Of a DNA stretch of 64,000 nucleotides, positions 1 through 11,359 are shown piece by piece. The translations under genes and the position numbers were made by a program. Origin of the DNA: Erythrobasidium yunnanense (lineage: Eukaryota; Basidiomycota; Cystobasidiomycetes; Erythrobasidiales; Erythrobasidiaceae); NCBI GenBank assembly GCA_001600175.1, contig BCJC01000006.1, positions 821,968 to 885,967 of the forward strand. The letters are read 5' to 3'. Below the pieces are notes generated by a model that was not told the origin of the DNA, made no database searches, and worked only from the letters and a program-made list of their open reading frames with translations. Position 1 is the stretch's first letter. The number at the start of each line of letters is the position of its first letter.

Positions 1-51
1 CATCTCAACACACCCCTTCTTTCTCTGATTGTGGCCTCTCCCCTTTCGCAG

Positions 52-302
52 TTGACGACGCTATCCTGTTTATTCGCGATACTTTGCAGCTACCGACTTC
101 GACTAAGCCTGCTCGACTGGAGCTCTACAAGCGGGGCCTCGATCTGATTACCGAACGCAACACACACTCATCAACATCAAGCATCAGTAGTAGCGATCTA
201 TCGACAACTTCAAGCAGCGGCAAGGCACAAATCACAATCGCGCGTATGCTCAAGGAGGCCTTTGCATTCTACGAAGCGGAGTCTTCGAGATTGCTATTAT
301 AG
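52..302 (+). CDS. C-terminal exon of an unrecognised protein (5' truncated by window edge)
   Basis: An exon follows a typical intron end (pyrimidine-rich tract, then CAG at 49-51) and stays open to a TAG at 300-302. The reading frame continues upstream of the first possible start, with residues DDAILFIRDTLQLPTSTKPA just after the acceptor, so this is the last exon of a gene lying mostly outside the window. The encoded 83 residues hold a helix-like start, a Ser/Thr-rich linker and a helical end (ARMLKEAFAFYEAESSRLLL). I do not recognise the family. Assignment as a real terminal exon rests on the splice site and on the distance to the next gene. Confidence 0.55.
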
Positions 303-815
303 ATCACTCTCTTTATACCCTACCCTTCCTCTCTTTTCGATATCGTCAGTAAAAAGAGCAAGCAAACTGCAGCACCCGGCGCTTAAGCCTCTCACTTCAC
401 ACCGACCTCGACATCGGTGTGATATCCACTCGTTCGCAATGGAAGTCTGATGTTGTATGCCTGCTTCTCGCAACACCGCAAATCGTTATCAGATTACCGT
501 GCTTTTTGCGTGCTTTTTTCGCCACCGAACAATGATGTCTAAGAAGGAGTTAGCTCGAAGACGTGTAATCTAGACACACCATTCCTGCCGTACGATGTTG
601 CGTAGTGCATGACGGTGTCTTCGTACATGGTCCCTCTTTCATACCGGCGGAAATGAGGAATGATCGCCAAGGAAGCGGTGCAGCGTGACCAAACCTTGTG
701 CGTTATCGCGGTTGCTCGAACTCGAAATTACGAATTGATTGTCTTTCTCTCTCTTTCCCTCTTACCACACTTTCAAGCTTCGAGCTTCAAGCGTATTAAC
801 ACTCAACCCAACTGA
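303..815. other. Intergenic region and promoter of the Ca2+/H+ antiporter gene
   Basis: No gene is seen. The last 75 bases before the antiporter start are strongly pyrimidine-rich (CTTTCTCTCTCTTTCCCTCTT near 743-762), as is common in fungal core promoters. The remainder should hold the 3' end of the upstream gene. No RNA gene or repeat was recognised. Confidence 0.5.
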
Positions 816-2914
816 ATGAGCAAGAGTAAGCACAATCGATTGTTGACAATACACTGTTCTCTGACAAACGCGGCCCCAGCTCCTTCCTCCAATCATGCTG
901 CCATTGTGACGGTTGCTGGCTCTCCTACCGTAGGGGGAGCCGTGGACAAAAACGACACAACTACTGGAACCACAACATCAACTACTATAATCAACGACAA
1001 TCGCACGCTCGACGACCTCCAGGACTCGATAACCATTGTTCCAAGCGGACATGGCCAAAGTCCCAAAGAGGCCAGCGGTGTGCTCGAGAAGTCGTCATCG
1101 GGTTTGCTACAAGCAGAGCCCGTCGTCAGCCCAGTCATCTCGAGAGATTTCGCTTCTATCGCCAGCGAGAAGCGCACTCTCGTTGATGCCGATATCGACG
1201 CAATCCAGGCCGGCTTGGCACCCAAAGAAGCCGGAAGTGGCGTCAACCCGGCTCTGACTAATCCAAGACTCAGAGCTCTAAAGTCGCTTGTACGCGCAAA
1301 CAGCGAGCCTGCAAGAGAGAAGAACCCTGTCGCAGACCTGGATCAAGCCGAGAAGGGCAATGCGCCCCCCATGAACAGGGCCGGGGCGTCCCAGGCAAAC
1401 ATACCCAACAGACTGGCTGGATTATTGGAGCCTAACAAGCCTCTGAAGCCACCTCCCACGTACAAGACATCGCTATACAACATTGCGACCTATTCTTACC
1501 TGAATGTCCTGCTCGTATTGTAAGTCGGCCCGTGCCCTGATGATTGGTTCGCATACTGACTGTATTATCGCAGCATACCTGTCGTATTCGGTGTGCACTT
1601 TGGAGGTGTCGGCGACACAGCTACCTTCTGCTGTGCTTTCGGAGCCATCATCCCCTTGGCCGCCCTCCTCGGTTTTGCGACCGAAGAGCTAGCTCTCCGC
1701 GTAGGACATGCTCTCGGCGGTCTTCTCAATGCTACACTCGGAAATACAGTCGAACTCATCATCGCCATCCTGGCTCTGGTCAAGGGAGAGCTTCGAGTAG
1801 TACAGTCAGCCATGATCGGATCCATCCTTTCAAACTGTCTCCTCGTACTAGGATGCTGTTTCTTCGCTGGTGGTATACGCTTCCACGAGCAGATCTACAC
1901 TATCCGATCCGCTCAGCTCAACACTTCCATGTTGAGCATCTCGGCGCTCGTCATCGTCATTCCAGCCGCCTTCCACGCAGCTGTGTCGGAGCTGGGAGCT
2001 AGCCAAGAAGCTGCGACCGAGAGGGACATCCTGAAACTCTCAAGAGGTGTCTCCTTCATTCTCCTCTTCGTCTATGCTGCATACCTCTTCTTCCAGCTGT
2101 GGACCCATTCGTACCTGTATACAGCAGCCGCTGCTCAGGTCAAGAGAAGTCGAGCAAGAACTATCACAGATGATGGAGAACCACAGCCTCCCATGGATAC
2201 CACGGTTCTTCGTATCCCCAGCTGGCACTCTCACTCGTCAGACTCGGATGCCGCCTCGACCACAGCTTCTTCGGACTCATCTGATTCGAGTGATGAGGAC
2301 GGTGTCGAGCATCCCAAGCTCAAGGTTCAAGCAGCTATCCTCCTCATCCTCGCCGTCACTGCCTTAACCGGTGTCATCGCCGAATACCTGGTCGATTCCA
2401 TTGACGGTCTCACCCAGACTGGCGGCATATCCAGAGAGTTTGTAGCTCTGATCTTACTCCCACTGGTTGGTAACGCAGCGGAGCATGTCACCGCCGTCGT
2501 CGTTTCCGTCAAGGATAAGCTCGATCTATCGCTAGCCGTGGCCGTGGGCTCCTCAATTCAGATCAGTTTGTTCGTCATACCGGTTCTAGTTCTATTAGGA
2601 TGGGCGATCGGACAAGTAGGTGTTCAGTTCCATGCCAGTCGTCCGGCCGTGCCTGATTATTTGCGTTACCAGCCTCTCGATCTGCAATTCGGCGTGCTAG
2701 AGACCATCACGCTCTTCGTCTCGATAATTATAGTGAACCATGCTATATCCGATGGCAAGAGTAACTGGCTTGAAGGCCTTAGTTTGATGGTGAGTTGGAA
2801 ATTTGCCTTCAGCCCTAGAGACCCCATCTGATTACTTTGGCTTTCGTGATCAAGGTGGCCTATCTAGTTATCGCTTTAGTTTTCTTCTTTTATCCTGGAG
2901 ACGGTTCTCTCTAG
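816..2914 (+). CDS. VCX1: Vacuolar Ca2+/H+ antiporter, VCX1/CAX type (CaCA superfamily)
   Basis: This gene encodes a cation/proton exchanger that moves cytosolic Ca2+ into the vacuole using the proton gradient. Four exons (816-825, 880-1519, 1574-2789, 2855-2914) give 641 residues. After a Ser/Thr-rich cytosolic N-terminus of about 230 residues come two homologous membrane halves. The first carries the CaCA c-1 signature GNTVELIIAILALVKGE and the second carries GNAAEHVTAVVVSVKDK; both contain the conserved acidic residue of the ion site. An acidic Ser/Asp-rich loop (about 2224-2310) separates the halves. The first exon has only 10 coding bases; intron 1 (54 nt, CTGAC branch point) is a multiple of three and can be read through, so the start is inferred. 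The last exon adds one membrane helix. The family call is firm; vacuolar location follows from the family. Confidence 0.9.
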
Positions 2915-3304
2915 ATAGTCTCGGTACTTATCTGAAGACGTGGGAACGAAGGAAATGCAAAAACTCGAAAATTACACACGCAAAGGATACGATCATTCTT
3001 CTTTTATAGTCTTCTTCTCTTCAACGATCTATTATTTATGCTATGCTATGCAAAGTCAAGCCAAGTCTTTCTCGAATTATCTTCCGCGATGATAAGTGTG
3101 TACTCGAAGCCTAATGACCGATTACGATGCCTACAAGCATAAATTACGACAAGGAGACAAGAAGTGCTAATGATGAATGAACTACAATGAAGACAAACGA
3201 AGCTACTACTGAATTGCTAAGATACGTTTGCGAAAGGTCCATGACTTCGGAATCTGTAGATTCAGGTCAATACCATTCCCTCGAACCTACATACTGGAGA
3301 CTTA
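2915..3304. other. Convergent 3' intergenic region
   Basis: This lies between the stop codons of two converging genes (antiporter and Ecl1-type protein). It is AT-richer than its flanks and holds 3' untranslated sequence only. I see no gene, RNA or repeat in it. Confidence 0.5.
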
Positions 3305-5905
3305 CTACACATCGTCTGGGAAGTAGAACAGACGCTTCTTATGACTTTGGACAGACGGCCTCCTTAATGTCATCTGACTATCCGCAGAATGGGCAGGATC
3401 CTCGTCTTCCGGCAAAGAATGGAGACTAGTCCCACTTTTGCTCCTCTGGATCTTATCCATATTCATAGCCGTATATTGAGGGATATATTGAGGAAGATGT
3501 CCCCAGTTGAATGAACTACGAGATTTGGATCGAGATCCTGCAGATAAGGGTTTATTGCCATATTCTTCCGCCTGCAATTGATCGATCGCAGGGTGTGACC
3601 TTTGTCTATGCGAATAGGAGTATCCTCGCTCATTGGGGCCGGGTGTAGGAAGTCCGGGCGAAGGCGGAGAAGACCCTGATGCGTCTGATCCATCTGACGC
3701 GTTCACTTGGAGAGGACGAAGGTGCGCGGGGTATCTTTTGGGTAATCCCATGGCGGATGAAGATGATATCGAATTATCTGATTGTACCCGTTCCAAATCA
3801 GTGCATGTAATAGAAGGTGCTCTTGTCCTTCCATTTTCATCATGTGAAACATGAACAACTTCATGATTTGCAGTCTTTGAATTTGTAAAACTGCTAGAAC
3901 GCGTCGCCGCTCCGCTTTGAGTAGGGGTACTATCGGTAGTCATCGAGTGTGAAGCCAGATGGGACCTCTCATACGAGGGTCTGCGAGGCGAGGTATGTGT
4001 AGAGGTCATGAGGAGATTACTGCTACTCCTTCTACTAGCTATCCTTTGGTTACGGATAACATCGCTGATAGTCCCGCTGCTGTTGGCCATTTGATCGAAG
4101 GAAGAGGATAGACGGGTCGCACGGCTTGGAGGGCTGCGCCCATATGAACTGCTATACCCATTGACGAGATTCGTAAGGGAAGGCGTAGAAGGCGTCCGTT
4201 GATGGAAGAGACCGTAGGTGTTCAACGAGCCATGCCGTTCCCGCTCATCGACGTATCGCGCTTTCCGGCCGCCCTCAAGATCGTCTGCTTCTCCGCGCAT
4301 ACCAGATGACGAAGGTGCTGTAGAAGCGTTGCTCCTAGCCGAGGCTATAGATCCCGAGCCAGGTGATGAAGGCGAGCAGCTGAGGTAAGGGATCGAGCTG
4401 CTCGAAGCGTGCGGACGGTGGGTATGCTTGGAAGGCATAGGAGCATGGTATTTAGGTGGGTTGGGTACTTTGAACGACGAAGAGTGCGGTGCGGAATCGC
4501 GTCCGTAGCCATGATGGTTCACACCGAAGTATTCGGGGTCAGACGAGATAGTGCCTTTGATGTCACTGCCTGAAGAGGTGAGTGCTAATGTCGCAGAGGA
4601 TTTAGAGGGTTTGAGATGTGGTTTCGCGCCGTATGAAGCTGGGCGGAAAGTCTTTGCTGAGTGTTGGGAGGTAGAGACGAGAGATGAGGAGAAGTTGCTT
4701 GTTGAGCCTGCAAAGTCGGAGTTGGAGCGTGTCATTGCCATCGAAGCTGAAGGGCTCAATGTCGACCTTGCTTGTGCGGCTTCCGGAGATATATTGCTCC
4801 TTGTCGCGTGAAGAGACACTGTTCCGCTTCGAGGCGATCCACTGCCTGAATAGTGAATGGGAGTCATGGCTCGGAGACCATTGCTGAGCGCGCTTGTCGA
4901 CCGATGTGGGAGCTCAGGTCGAGAAGCGTATTCTTCGTCATAACTTGCTAATGAGTCCGAGCTCATTCTCGTCCTCGAAGAACTTCTCCTAGCTCTTGGG
5001 AAATGGACGGACATCCCACGAGAGCTGTCGCTTCCATCGCTGTACCTTCGACTGTCATGTCCTCCTTCATGGACGTAGTCTGAACTGTCTCTCCGCCATC
5101 GCTCGCCAGACCGTCCTTTAGGGTTTGAAGACGCACTCCAATCATATTCACTGCCTTCCGACTCGTTCGCCAGCGGTGAAGAAGGAATATAGCTTGTCGG
5201 CCATGCGGCTGACCTTGATAAGCTCGAGACAGGAGGTGAGGAGGGACTTGTACTCCTGATCTGCTGTAGACTGACGTGACTACTGCTACGCCTCTGGTTG
5301 TTCAAGGTAGTATTCTGATGAATTTGCTGCTGTTGCTGATAAGAACGTGCCAGAGTTTTCTCCTTTTGATCGGACAGATTTGCATATGATAGCCTTGAAG
5401 ACAGTTCATCTTCCTTCCTGCACTCTTCTGAACAGTATAGACTCGTCCATGCTGGTGCAGGAGAGGTCTTGCCCGAAGTGGCATCATCGTTTGACTCGCC
5501 CTCGCTTGCATGCCCGTTTTCGCTGGTCGAGGCAGCAGTCGAAACCTGATCTCTGTGATGGTGCTGTGTACTGAGTGCTTTTATGGTGCCCGTCTTCCCT
5601 CTTCCTACGAGCTTCCCGCTAGAATGATTCCTGCGAATCCTCGTTACCGGGCCGTGATGGTGATGGTGGTGCTGGACGCGAGGTTTATGGTGAGCAGCAG
5701 CAGCAGCGCCTGCGCCTGAGCCTGAGCCTGTCGATGACTTCTTGCGATGAGCTGTGGTGTGGACTGACTCCCCATCGCTGTTGACTGCTGCGTTCGCATC
5801 GTCTGGGTCGAGGTGCGTCTCAATAGCGCGATTGCACACAATGCACACGTCGTCCATCTCCGACCCGACGGCGCAGAAGGGCTGCAGACCCAGCTGGACT
5901 TTCAA
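3305..5905 (-). CDS. Ecl1-type (life-span regulatory factor) zinc-motif protein, greatly enlarged
   Basis: The single uninterrupted frame encodes 866 residues. Near the N-terminus it has CIVCNRAIE (Cys21, Cys24) and, much later, SLYCSEECRKED (Cys158, Cys162). This CxxC...YCSxEC pairing is the hallmark of the small fungal Ecl1 family, whose fission-yeast members extend chronological life span and respond to nutrient and metal limitation. Those members are about 80-100 residues, whereas here some 133 low-complexity residues (a His run at about 79-84, Gly/Ala and Ser stretches) separate the Cys pairs, and a 700-residue Ser/Pro-rich disordered tail follows. The start is either the first Met or Met17 (MDDVCIVC), which fits the family better. 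Nuclear/regulatory function is inferred from the family only; no DNA-binding domain is visible. Confidence 0.65.
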   Translation of the reverse strand: MKVQLGLQPFCAVGSEMDDVCIVCNRAIETHLDPDDANAAVNSDGESVHTTAHRKKSSTGSGSGAGAAAAAHHKPRVQHHHHHHGPVTRIRRNHSSGKLVGRGKTGTIKALSTQHHHRDQVSTAASTSENGHASEGESNDDATSGKTSPAPAWTSLYCSEECRKEDELSSRLSYANLSDQKEKTLARSYQQQQQIHQNTTLNNQRRSSSHVSLQQIRSTSPSSPPVSSLSRSAAWPTSYIPSSPLANESEGSEYDWSASSNPKGRSGERWRRDSSDYVHEGGHDSRRYSDGSDSSRGMSVHFPRARRSSSRTRMSSDSLASYDEEYASRPELPHRSTSALSNGLRAMTPIHYSGSGSPRSGTVSLHATRSNISPEAAQARSTLSPSASMAMTRSNSDFAGSTSNFSSSLVSTSQHSAKTFRPASYGAKPHLKPSKSSATLALTSSGSDIKGTISSDPEYFGVNHHGYGRDSAPHSSSFKVPNPPKYHAPMPSKHTHRPHASSSSIPYLSCSPSSPGSGSIASARSNASTAPSSSGMRGEADDLEGGRKARYVDERERHGSLNTYGLFHQRTPSTPSLTNLVNGYSSSYGRSPPSRATRLSSSFDQMANSSGTISDVIRNQRIASRRSSSNLLMTSTHTSPRRPSYERSHLASHSMTTDSTPTQSGAATRSSSFTNSKTANHEVVHVSHDENGRTRAPSITCTDLERVQSDNSISSSSAMGLPKRYPAHLRPLQVNASDGSDASGSSPPSPGLPTPGPNERGYSYSHRQRSHPAIDQLQAEEYGNKPLSAGSRSKSRSSFNWGHLPQYIPQYTAMNMDKIQRSKSGTSLHSLPEDEDPAHSADSQMTLRRPSVQSHKKRLFYFPDDV

Positions 5906-8203
5906 TGAGTGTGTTTGCTATGCTATTGTGCGTATGTGTGTTGGGAGTCGGTAGAAGCCAAGGTAATTCTCGCTCCTGTCAGATTTGAGCCGGTAAAATT
6001 GGACAGTAATTACGATATTGGCGCAAAGCTGTCAGCGTTGGACCACAATTATGCGCACTCAAACTGCGACTTACGACTACTGCTTCACTTGAGATATGGA
6101 CAAGTAGTAGATCGATAGGTTGCAAGAACTCGCAAGATGTGGGTTGCCGGTAATTCGGAATATATGGGCGACTGAGCTCGCGATAAATGGCCCAAATCCA
6201 GGCCAGGGACTGAGTTCTCAAAAGGAGGTCAATGAGGAATGAATAGAGAGGTTCAGGGAGCGTGTAGAAGCGCTGATATTGAAAGGACCAAGCCAGAGCA
6301 GACTCTTTCCAGAGAAAGATGGCTCCCTTGTCGCGCAAAGAGGTCCCCTTCTTATCGCAAGTATCAATTCAATGATCTTTTCGCTGCAAAGAAGAACATG
6401 TTATTTCGCGAATTATGCATACTGGTCAGCACTGCGAGGACTCACGGCACGTCAGAGCTGCTGCGTCTTCCAAAACACAGCCAAAATCCGACGCCTCCTC
6501 CACCTTGAGGGTTATTGACCTCGAATAGAAGCTGCGAATGTCGACGCGCTCGAAATAACGACGAGATGACGATGTTGCAGGGCTTCGTCTTGGTTTTGGG
6601 GATTGCGCTCGCTGGCTGCGCTCGTCCGTCCGGCTTGATGCTTCTTGCTTGAGAACCGAATCGACGATATAGCTCTGATAAGCAATGCGACTCGCTTGGA
6701 GTGCAAGAACATCAGTACAAGCTCTACAGCCGATGGCCGACATCGTTTGTCACCTTGCGACTGCCTTTGTCTAGGAGCGCCTGCGATTCCGTTCTTCAGA
6801 CCCAAGACCTCGACCAGCTGTCTCTATCGTCTCGCAACAAGTCAAGAAGAGCACAGCTACCTACAACCCGCTCTCTGTCACCCCAAGATGCGGACTCTTC
6901 AGTGTTTGCGCATTTCTAGAAGAAAATCTCGACCTTCTGGTCATCGCAGTGCCCGGAACAGCTCCGACTTCCATCGCTTACGGAGTCTTCAAAGAAGCCG
7001 TACCCGTGTCTGTCAAACAGAATCGCACTGCGATAACGCCATAACGCCGGGTGAAGCTTCTCGCTCGTTGAGCTCGCTTACGATAAGTCACGTACAGCTT
7101 TGAAGCTTCTTTGAGGCATTCTTAATTGCCTGCAGCATGGGGCAGAATCTAGCAAGACTGGCTGTGACTCCGAATCTCTTCATTAGATGTTGATAAAGCG
7201 CGCCAAAGGTCAGCTTGCAACTCCCGGTCTCTTCCAAGTAGCTCCATTCAATCTATCTCAACCGCCAGATTCGCTCTCAGGGGCTCTTTATGGGCGCTAT
7301 CCTTTCTCTATCGATGTCAAAGTAAAGCCTACACAGAATGTGGTATACGATCTGCGAATCAACAACCTCGTGCTTCTTCTGTTTGCAAGGCTAAACACCC
7401 TGGCGCAGAATTTCTTCGCAAGCTATATCCCGTACATCCATCATGCTAAGCAGTCTGCGCGTGGAATTGGTGCGACTCTTTCCAAATACGCTGGCCGTAG
7501 GTACAAGCTACCGGTTTCTCGAACCCCGAGAAGCGTTCTCAGCCTGACGTTCAGGGTTTGGCCTTGTTGCTTCACGATATTCTCATGCGACGCAGACTCG
7601 GCCTGTTCTCACATACATACACGCTACCCGAGAACTCGTCTACGCGGATGTCTGTCTCCCTCTGACCCAGACGGCTCGGCCTTTGTAGGCTGGGTTGTAT
7701 ACGTTTGGGGGCGCTCATGCAAACCCAGACCTTTGCATGCCTTCACTTATTCCTTTCTAGCTTCTTTTTTATTACCACATCATACTGGGTCTGTGCCTGA
7801 TCGAGAGTTGCTGTCATTTCTGCTGGACAGAGAATTGTCGGAGCAGGATAAGGCAATGGTTATTTGAAACATGATGTATATACGTGTGCATGTATGCTCT
7901 GCTGTTGACAGTTGAGGCCCTTCTCAAGTGGCGCTTGTTCTTTTGGTGGTGTTTGCCACAATTTGCTGTCTCTTCTCAGACCAACCAACCGGCCAGCTGG
8001 TTGAAGTCGAAGATGGAGGTCTGAAGGAGAAGAGAAGGGAACAGACAGGAGATACATCAAAACATTGAATCAACGCCATTACATCCCCCTTCAAGACAGC
8101 CAGCCCGTTCAACCCAACACGAGTGGCCTCTCCCCGCTCATTCACCTCGCGCTCGTCCCGTCTCAGCAGCTTGATCCCAGTACAATAGCGAGTAGCCCTC
8201 AAG
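5906..8203. other. 2.3 kb gene-poor intergenic stretch between two divergent genes
   Basis: This region separates the Ecl1-type gene (minus) from MUB1 (plus). Only short overlapping frames are open. The longest, 7187-7867 on plus (226 codons from an ATG), shows no domain, no family resemblance and a composition not clearly coding; it could be a lineage-specific gene or chance. The stretch is probably promoter and leader sequence for both neighbours, perhaps with a non-coding transcript. No tRNA, rRNA or transposon feature was seen. Confidence 0.4.
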
Positions 8204-10762
8204 ATGCGTGAATCCAGTCACTCGTTCGTCGCAAATAACAGAGCATGCGTCGTCATCTCATCCCAGCTCTACGACAGAAGAGGTGAGTGGGCGTATGTTG
8301 AGTCAGGCTCGCCTCGCTCGCTCGGCCCAGCGAGCGGGAGCGCAGATTGGCCCAACAAGCTGCTGCAAATGCAGTGCAAATGTTATACTACGTAGTATAC
8401 TGACATCGTGACTGCCCAGCCATCGACTCGCCGCTGCCTACGCTTCCCTTACTCACCTCGCTCCAGCATCTGGCCTATCTCACCTCGACCTCACCTAGAA
8501 TCCGCGAGATACTCACTCTAGATGGTGGACTAGAACGTTTGATTACAGTAGTAGCGGGATGTCTCGACCTGGCTTTCCCTGCAGACCCAGCAACCCAACC
8601 CAGGCCTCAGCAGGCCACTCGCCGGCCTAGACGCATCATTCCTTTCAAACCTTTCGCAGCGTATGCAAATGGCAGTCTTGGACAAGATTATGTAGATGGG
8701 CATGCACTGTTGCACACATACGGCTTCGCACTGCAGTGCTTAGTCAATGTCGGCGTTCGAGGGAGCGAGCAAATCAGGACACGCGTCGTCGAAGCGGGAG
8801 TACTCAGCGTAGTCGCGAGGATCCTGTCGGGTTTCTTGGCTGCTAGACGTAGAGAGAAGGAACGCAGACAGGCTTCTGCTGAACCTACGAGGAGCATCAC
8901 CCTATGGCGAGACCAGAATGGGCAGATCCCCTCAAATGACGTCGAGCGTATGCACCAAGCAACAACAAATGCTGCGACAGTGACAACAACAGCTCCCACA
9001 CCCATCTCGACCAACCGCAATAATGCTATCATCGCTCAAGCTCTGGAGGAATCAGTCACTGTTTCAATCGCAGATTTCGCAGCGGCCACAGCAGCAATGA
9101 CTGCTTCTCATCAGCAAGCATCAGCACCAGCGCAGCCTTCGACGCTGCCTCCAAATGCAGCTCGGATGCCTTTGCTGCCCATTCATCGGACAAACACCCC
9201 AGACACAGTTGCGTCTATCGATGAGGCAGACCAGCAGTCTGAGCAGGACAACGATGCCGAGTCTTCAGGACAAGAGAACGAGAATGAGCAGATGGATACG
9301 GAGGAAGAGTCTGGAGTCGCTTCTCATACATCTTCGAGGAGGCGCCGCGGAACAGTCGTGCCCAAACTCGACACTTTGACAATCCATCGCCATCACCATC
9401 TTCATCGTGCTGGATCATCTTCGGCGCCTTCTCCTACAGCTTCAGACATTACACCTTCTGCACCTACGCCTGCAACCGGCGAAGTTGACCAGGATGGCGA
9501 TGTCGTCATGGACGCTGCGCAACAACAGCATCAACAACAAACAGGCTACTTTGACACGTCGGCAACACCTCGCGGTCGAAACACACTCCTTCCACACAAT
9601 AGCATCTCCGCTGTACCCCTCCAGCAACATCAGTCTACACCATCGCAACAACAACAGCAACAGTCGCAAGAAGTCGCTCAAACACCCCTTGCGTCCACCG
9701 CGAGCCAACCTCTACCTAGCGACTACCACTTCAAGGAAGATGATGTATTGCACTGTCTTCATCTCTTGGCTTATCTCTCGAAATACCCCCATGTGCGCGC
9801 CGTTTTCCACGACCCAGAGAACGAGACGTGTCGTCCACCACCTTCTTCACCATCTACTTCCACTACCAATCTACCAGCATGCTGCTCTGGCCAGCAAAAT
9901 TGCTCGAGGAAGAAGCAGCGTTGTGGAGACAATGGAGAAGCGTGCTCGTCGACATGCTCTGAAAACCATGCGCACGATCAGGACGTCATGAATGATGATG
10001 AAGATGAATGTACAGGAGGCAGAGATGCTCAGCCTACTGCTTCTACTTCTCGCTGTCCGCATACCCACTCTCCTTCGCATTCACACTCGCATTCACATTC
10101 GCAACCGCAAGCATCGACATCTACATCGCAATCGATGGACGAAGACGATGATGATCAAGATCTCGCACGAGCGAAAGCAATGGCTTCCTTACCTGCCAAA
10201 GACCGCAAGCCAGCCGCAGAGCCCTCTCGTCCACCACGCAGTACTGCGAATAACGTCTTCAGCCTCGTGGAGCAGTTCACATTCCGGCCATCCTCAGCAT
10301 CCGACAGATCAATGGGGCCGCGATTGCCTACGGAGATACAGTACTGGGCAGGCGTGATCATGCGGAATGCATGCAGGAAAGACGAAGTTCGCGGTGGCAT
10401 CAGACAGTGTGCGAATATGGGATGCGGTGTCTGGGAACGCTTCCCTCGAGAATTTGCGAAATGCAGAAGATGCAGAAAAGCGAAGTACTGCTCAAAGAGC
10501 TGCCAGAAACGAGCGTGGCAGGCTGGTCATAGGTATATCTATCATGCATTTCCTCTCATGTCTGTACAAGCTAATGCGTTTCACTCGAAGGTATTGGTGT
10601 TCTGCCAGAGTCGACTCCCCTCCTCAACAACCATCAGTCTCGAATGCAGTAGCTTCGGCAGCAGACAACGTCGCAGTTCAAATTGCGACCAATGCTGCGG
10701 CACCTGACGTCTTGGACAACTCGAACACGACCGAGATCAGAGTCCTCGAAGACATGCAGTAG
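8204..10762 (+). CDS. MUB1: MYND zinc-finger protein MUB1/samB
   Basis: The N-terminus (RACVVISSQLYDRRA, then a stretch including RIREILTLDGGLERLI) matches the conserved start of the samB/Mub1 family, and the C-terminus carries the MYND finger (CANMGC, CRRCRKAKYCSKSC, then HRYWC across the last intron). In yeast, Mub1 works with the ubiquitin ligase Ubr2 to turn over Rpn4; the Aspergillus homologue samB affects conidiophore form and septum placement. Exons 8204-8282, 8420-10532 and 10591-10762 give 787 residues. Two helical blocks (ending near codon 120, and KEDDVLHCLHLLAYLSKY) flank a long insert rich in Gln and acidic residues. Just before the finger there is an unusual Cys-rich and His/Ser-repeat segment (9880-10104). 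Cytosolic adaptor function is inferred from the family. Confidence 0.88.
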
Positions 10763-11359
10763 ATCTGCTCTTATCGTAGCAGGCTATTGCCTCTCCAGAT
10801 ATGCGCAAGCTAGCTGTAACGCTACTCATAACGACCTCCTCTCGTCTCTTGGAGCAGCGGTCGCTTACGGTCCTTCCTATCTCGTTTCCTCCTTCCCTCC
10901 TTCTCCTAGTCTCTGTCGCATATCATGTACCTCTGCCTATAGATCCGGTCGTTTAACGCTATTCTATCACGTACAGTTTATGTGTTTTCCTTCCTGTTCT
11001 TCCTTCCTGTTCTTTCTCTCTCTCTCGTCTTCGTTGTTAGGTGTTGCCCTCTCGTATATTCTCTCTCTTTAGGGTGTGCTAGCAGTGTGGTAATGATACA
11101 GCCATATTATCTACTTACTCGCGCCTGCACATCCACTCGAGCCGTCTAACCACTCTTCCTGGAATAGCTTGCGCCTTGCTGCTTTACGCGTGATCCAGCT
11201 TCGGCTGGTAGGTCGATAAGTGTCCGCTATACGGCAGTGACAACGGTTCATATAGGAGGCAAAGCCAAAGCATCCTGCCTGCTCTTCGCATTTGCAGCTT
11301 TCTTCACGTTGGCTTCACACCATCGTCCTTGACGGCTTGGACGCGCGAACAGGAGCGCC
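10763..11359. other. Intergenic region between two tandem genes
   Basis: This holds the 3' end of MUB1 and the promoter of the M28 peptidase gene. A long C/T-rich tract with CTCTCTCTCT near 11018 occupies the centre. No gene or RNA was recognised. Confidence 0.45.

Noticed and set aside
7187-7867. 226-codon open frame on plus strand
   Set aside because: No domain, no splice context linking it to a neighbour, and composition like intergenic sequence. Noted in the region entry instead of being called a gene.
9640-9672. CAA/CAG run considered as a microsatellite insertion
   Set aside because: In frame and part of the Q-rich region of MUB1; an ordinary coding repeat.
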